Assembly (NCBI GenBank): GCA_947486785.1
Contig: CANKUU010000004.1
Coordinates: 141,499-205,498, forward strand
DNA from: an uncultured Flavobacteriaceae bacterium
Lineage (GTDB): Bacteria; Bacteroidota; Bacteroidia; Flavobacteriales; Flavobacteriaceae
Length of the DNA: 64,000 nt
Reading direction: 5' to 3'
The notes beneath the pieces were generated by a model. It ran no database searches and was not told the DNA's origin. It was given only the letters and a program-made list of their open reading frames with translations. Below, in pieces: positions 63,906 through 64,000 of this stretch (within the stretch, counting starts at the first letter, position 1; each line of letters begins with the position of its first letter). The position numbers were made by a program, and so were the translations under genes.

Positions 63906-64000
63906 TGTAGGCTTCCCTAAAAATGTAGGCTTCCCCTTTTTAGGACACTTTAAAGTTCGACAAATAATTATTATTTAGGTCAGATTTGATGAAGAATTTA
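63906..64000 (-). mobile_element. End of an IS3-family element, cut by the window edge
   Basis: TGTAGGCTTCCC occurs twice in direct orientation (63906 and 63924). The second copy and what follows align closely, on the opposite strand, with the right end of the decayed IS at 12387-13616, including the transposase C-terminus. The element therefore continues beyond the window on the minus strand. The first tip resembles the left end of the old copy. Confidence 0.8.
63940..64000 (-). CDS. IS3-family transposase (OrfB), C-terminal fragment
   Basis: On the minus strand the frame reads KFFIKSDLNNNYLSNFKVS, then TAA (63940-63942). KFFIKS matches the end of the transposase in the decayed copy (13540-13557), which has a 1-nt deletion there and stops two codons later. 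The 5' part lies outside the window. No disruption is visible in these 20 codons, so this copy may be intact. Confidence 0.75.
   Translation of the reverse strand, partial: KFFIKSDLNNNYLSNFKVS

Noticed and set aside
1..64000. tRNA, rRNA, CRISPR array, riboswitch
   Set aside because: No cloverleaf, rRNA core sequence, regularly spaced repeats or known riboswitch core was noticed when reading; a covariance-model search was not possible here.

Overview
The window is AT-rich DNA from a member of the Bacteroidota, very probably a marine Flavobacteriaceae. This rests on three things. First, the family content: a type IX secretion (T9SS) C-terminal sorting domain, a PorP/SprF-like protein, PorD (DUF4835), DUF6048/DUF6452, DUF6503, DUF6913, an Rpb6-type omega subunit, YbbR next to coaE, and an RprX/RprY-like two-component pair. 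Second, promoters of the Bacteroidetes type (TTTG, 17-19 nt, TAnnTTTG) instead of sigma70 boxes. Third, many non-ATG starts and no Shine-Dalgarno pattern. I saw no rRNA, tRNA or CRISPR array.

Layout. 1-2.1 kb: ZIP metal transporter and a THUMP-type rRNA methyltransferase. 2.1-9.5 kb: one giant secreted protein (sugar dehydrogenase, di-heme c, PA14, eleven near-identical Ig-like repeats, T9SS tail). 9.6-12.3 kb: rlmD-DUF6452-DUF6048. 12.4-13.6 kb: a decayed IS3-family element. 13.7-25.9 kb: mostly housekeeping genes (PorP-like, smpB, pcm, Gfo/Idh/MocA, 3-hydroxyacyl-CoA dehydrogenase, DUF1015, YggS, an exonuclease/GIY-YIG protein, a K+ channel, miaA) ending in a gluconokinase gene broken by one TGA. 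25.9-36.8 kb, minus strand: an OmpR-type regulator and its kinase, coaE, ybbR, a glycosyltransferase, fabI, recN, porD, coaBC, rpoZ and bamD. 36.8-39.2 kb: a gene-poor, decaying stretch with DUF6913 and a 5'-nucleotidase C-domain pseudogene. 39.2-51.3 kb: a ThuA/sugar dehydrogenase/cytochrome lipoprotein, a small membrane protein bracketed by inverted repeats, CDP-alcohol phosphatidyltransferase, amidohydrolase, TPMT-like methyltransferase, a BNR-repeat protein and a Cu/Zn SOD lipoprotein. 51.6-59.9 kb: a stand-alone receiver diverging from three tandem paralogous TPR-histidine kinases. 60-64 kb: VOC protein, peptide deformylase, amine oxidase, a second repeat-bracketed orphan gene, and the end of a fresher IS3-family copy cut by the window edge.

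Most notable: (1) two unrelated orphan genes, 20 kb apart, each bracketed by the same kind of short inverted repeat, with two-base changes matched between the 5' and 3' copies, which looks like a cassette or mobile unit; (2) the middle of the three TPR-histidine kinases has Lys in place of the phosphoacceptor His but keeps its ATP-binding motifs; (3) three housekeeping promoters whose -7 box sits exactly 4 nt before the ATG, predicting leaderless mRNAs; (4) the 258-bp coding repeat array, and a perfect inverted repeat over the start codon of that same gene.
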